Source: CAJOLV01 sp045631885 (GTDB taxonomy: Bacteria; Bacillota_I; Bacilli_A; RFN20; CAG-826). Taken from it: DNA of 7,761 bases. The notes below the pieces were generated by a model. That model was not told the origin of the DNA. It did not search any database and was given only the letters and a program-made list of their open reading frames with translations. Shown one piece after another: positions 6,733-7,761 of the stretch. How positions within the stretch are numbered: the first letter of the stretch is position 1; each line of letters starts with the position of its first letter. The position numbers were made by a program, and so were the translations under genes. The DNA is taken from contig JAZQVN010000012.1 in assembly GCA_045631885.1 (NCBI GenBank), forward strand, positions 1-7,761. The letters are read 5' to 3'.

Positions 6733-6769
6733 ATAACAAAGATAACACAACTATAGTAAAATAAGGTAT
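6733..6769. promoter_or_regulatory. Short divergent promoter region, likely leaderless both ways
   Basis: Only 37 bases separate the two start codons. On the plus strand, TAAAAT (6757-6762) lies 7 bases before the kinase ATG, with a weak ATAACA -35 (6733-6738, 18-bp spacer), which places the transcription start at or next to the ATG. On the minus strand, TGTTATCTT (6747-6739) is an extended -10 whose start would fall at the glycosidase ATG (6732). No usable Shine-Dalgarno is seen for either gene; AAGG at 6763-6766 is only three bases from the kinase ATG. The palindrome ACTATAGT (6750-6757) sits in the middle and offers TATAGT as an alternative -10 for the minus strand. Confidence 0.5.
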
Positions 6770-7669
6770 ATGGCAAAGATATTTGTTTCAGGACTAATCA
6801 ATATTGAATCATCTTTAAAAGTTAATGAATTTCCAATTAACTATTCTCCGATTGAATATCCTTTCTTTGGTATATCCACCTCAATATCAGGAGTGGGGTA
6901 TAACATTATCAAAGCTTTGAAGGCACTAGAAGATAAGTTTTCTTTTTATTCAATTATCGGAAATGACCCAAATGGAAGGCTTATCAAAGAGACTTTAATC
7001 GAAGAAGGGCTAGATACCAGCGGTTTAACCTCAATTGAAGGAGAAGCCACCGCGGAGAGTATTATTTTAGTTGATCAAGCAGGAAATAGAAAAATTTATT
7101 GTGATTTAAAGAACATTCAAAACCTAATTCCTTTTGATAAAGTAGATAACATTAATGAATATGATTTAGCAATATTGACTAACATCAATTTCTCTAGACC
7201 ATTATTAAAACACTTCAAGAATAGTGGAGTTCTAATTGCCAGTGATGTCCATGTTTTATCTAATCTAGAAGATGAATATAACAAAGACTTCTTAGCTAAT
7301 GCTGATATCTTATTTCTTTCAAATGAGGCCTGTTTTGATAGGGAAAACGAGATAATTAAAGAGATTTTTAATAAATATCATAACAAAATCATCGTTATCG
7401 GATGCGGTAATAAAGGCGCATTAGCCTATGTTGGTGAAGAAGATAGATATTATTTCTCATCTGCGAAAGCTCCGTTAGGGGTAAAGAACACTGTCGGCGC
7501 GGGTGACGCTTTATTCTCATCCTTTATCCATTATTATTTAAAAACAAAAGATGTACAGAAATCATTAGACTTTGCCACGATGTTTGCGGGTATCAAAATA
7601 GCGTCTTCAGGCGGATCAAACGGATTCCTTAGCGAGCAAGAAATAGAAGAATATCTTGATAATTATTAA
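6770..7669 (+). CDS. PfkB (ribokinase) family sugar kinase
   Basis: The 299-residue product is predicted to transfer phosphate from ATP to a sugar, sugar phosphate or nucleoside in the cytosol. The N-terminus (KIFVSGLINIE) is the first strand of the family fold. SGVGYNIIKAL (40-50) matches the first PfkB signature, which helps bind the sugar. Near the C-terminus NTVGAGDALFSSF (240-252) matches the second signature, with D246 as catalytic base and the GAGD loop as anion hole; the usual leading Asp is Asn240, a variant seen in the family. IVIGCGNKGALAY (208-220) matches the ATP-site strand. The length is normal for the family (about 300). The substrate cannot be named from sequence; ribokinase, fructokinase and nucleoside kinase are all possible. 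It diverges from the GH13 gene, which suggests but does not prove a shared carbohydrate pathway. The ATG at 6770 is the only sensible start. Confidence 0.9.
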   Translation: MAKIFVSGLINIESSLKVNEFPINYSPIEYPFFGISTSISGVGYNIIKALKALEDKFSFYSIIGNDPNGRLIKETLIEEGLDTSGLTSIEGEATAESIILVDQAGNRKIYCDLKNIQNLIPFDKVDNINEYDLAILTNINFSRPLLKHFKNSGVLIASDVHVLSNLEDEYNKDFLANADILFLSNEACFDRENEIIKEIFNKYHNKIIVIGCGNKGALAYVGEEDRYYFSSAKAPLGVKNTVGAGDALFSSFIHYYLKTKDVQKSLDFATMFAGIKIASSGGSNGFLSEQEIEEYLDNY

Positions 7670-7707
7670 CCTATAATTAGTATATTTACCAAAAAATCAC
7701 AAAAAAT

Positions 7708-7748
7708 AGAGGTTTTTAAGTGAATTTTTAGCGAAAAAATCTCTTTTT
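7708..7748 (+). terminator. Possible intrinsic terminator after the kinase gene
   Basis: AGAGGTTTTT (7708-7717) pairs with AAAAATCTCT (7735-7744), including one G-T wobble, around a 17-base loop, followed by TTTT (7745-7748) and preceded by a run of six A. The stem is AT-rich and the loop is long, so it may be weak. It begins 38 bases after the kinase stop. Confidence 0.4.
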
Positions 7749-7752
7749 ATAT

Positions 7753-7758
7753 TAAAAT
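7753..7758 (+). promoter_or_regulatory. -10 element for a gene beyond the right edge
   Basis: TAAAAT followed by AGG ends the window. The same hexamer, followed by AAGG, lies directly before the kinase ATG at 6770. A gene may therefore begin a few bases past the edge. No clear -35 is visible. Confidence 0.3.
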
Positions 7759-7761
7759 AGG

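Noticed and set aside
6733..6750. Upstream TTG start adding MCYLCY to the GH13 protein
   Set aside because: It is a rarer start with no Shine-Dalgarno, it would overlap the likely -10 elements, and GH13 enzymes usually begin a few residues before the V-I-Y-Q-I-F strand, which the ATG at 6732 provides.

Overview
The window looks like chromosomal DNA from a low-GC, Bacillota-like bacterium. I infer an uncultured gut-type lineage of Bacilli or a Mollicutes relative, because the DNA is AT-rich, the surface protein is built from modular repeats with an N-terminal AKA-type signal peptide, and its membrane tail has no LPXTG. This is inference and not a taxonomic proof. Every complete gene ends in TAA and every Trp codon I checked is TGG, so the stop codons do not reveal which genetic code is used, but nothing requires TGA to mean Trp.

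Layout, left to right. (1) Bases 1-251, minus strand: the 5' end of a lipoprotein gene with a lipobox Cys, followed by an Asn run and a long Gly/Ser-rich linker. It leaves the window at the left edge. (2) Bases 252-606: a divergent intergenic region with an extended -10 for the lipoprotein, a perfect 10-bp inverted repeat, three helically phased AAATAG copies, a plausible forward promoter, a terminator-like hairpin with a T run, and a second small hairpin that covers part of the Shine-Dalgarno tract of the next gene. (3) Bases 607-5556, plus strand: one giant gene (1649 aa) for a secreted, membrane-anchored mosaic protein. It is made of Ig-like, OB-like and beta-sandwich modules plus six InlB/Listeria-Bacteroides-type repeats. 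(4) Bases 5585-5618: a terminator shared by convergent genes. (5) Bases 5617-6732, minus strand: a compact cytosolic GH13 (alpha-amylase family) glycosidase with all three catalytic acids. (6) Bases 6733-6769: a 37-bp divergent promoter region that seems to give leaderless or nearly leaderless transcripts both ways. (7) Bases 6770-7669, plus strand: a PfkB-family sugar kinase. (8) Bases 7670-7761: a possible terminator and a -10 element for a gene beyond the right edge.

The left half is cell-surface material: a lipoprotein and a giant adhesin-like protein transcribed divergently. The right half is intracellular carbohydrate metabolism: a glycosidase and a sugar kinase transcribed divergently from a shared short spacer. 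No mobile element, CRISPR array, rRNA or tRNA is visible. I found no convincing new multi-gene system. The most interesting points are the non-LPXTG Cys-containing C-terminal tail, the large internal duplication in the giant protein, the structured leader before it, and the leaderless-looking divergent promoter.
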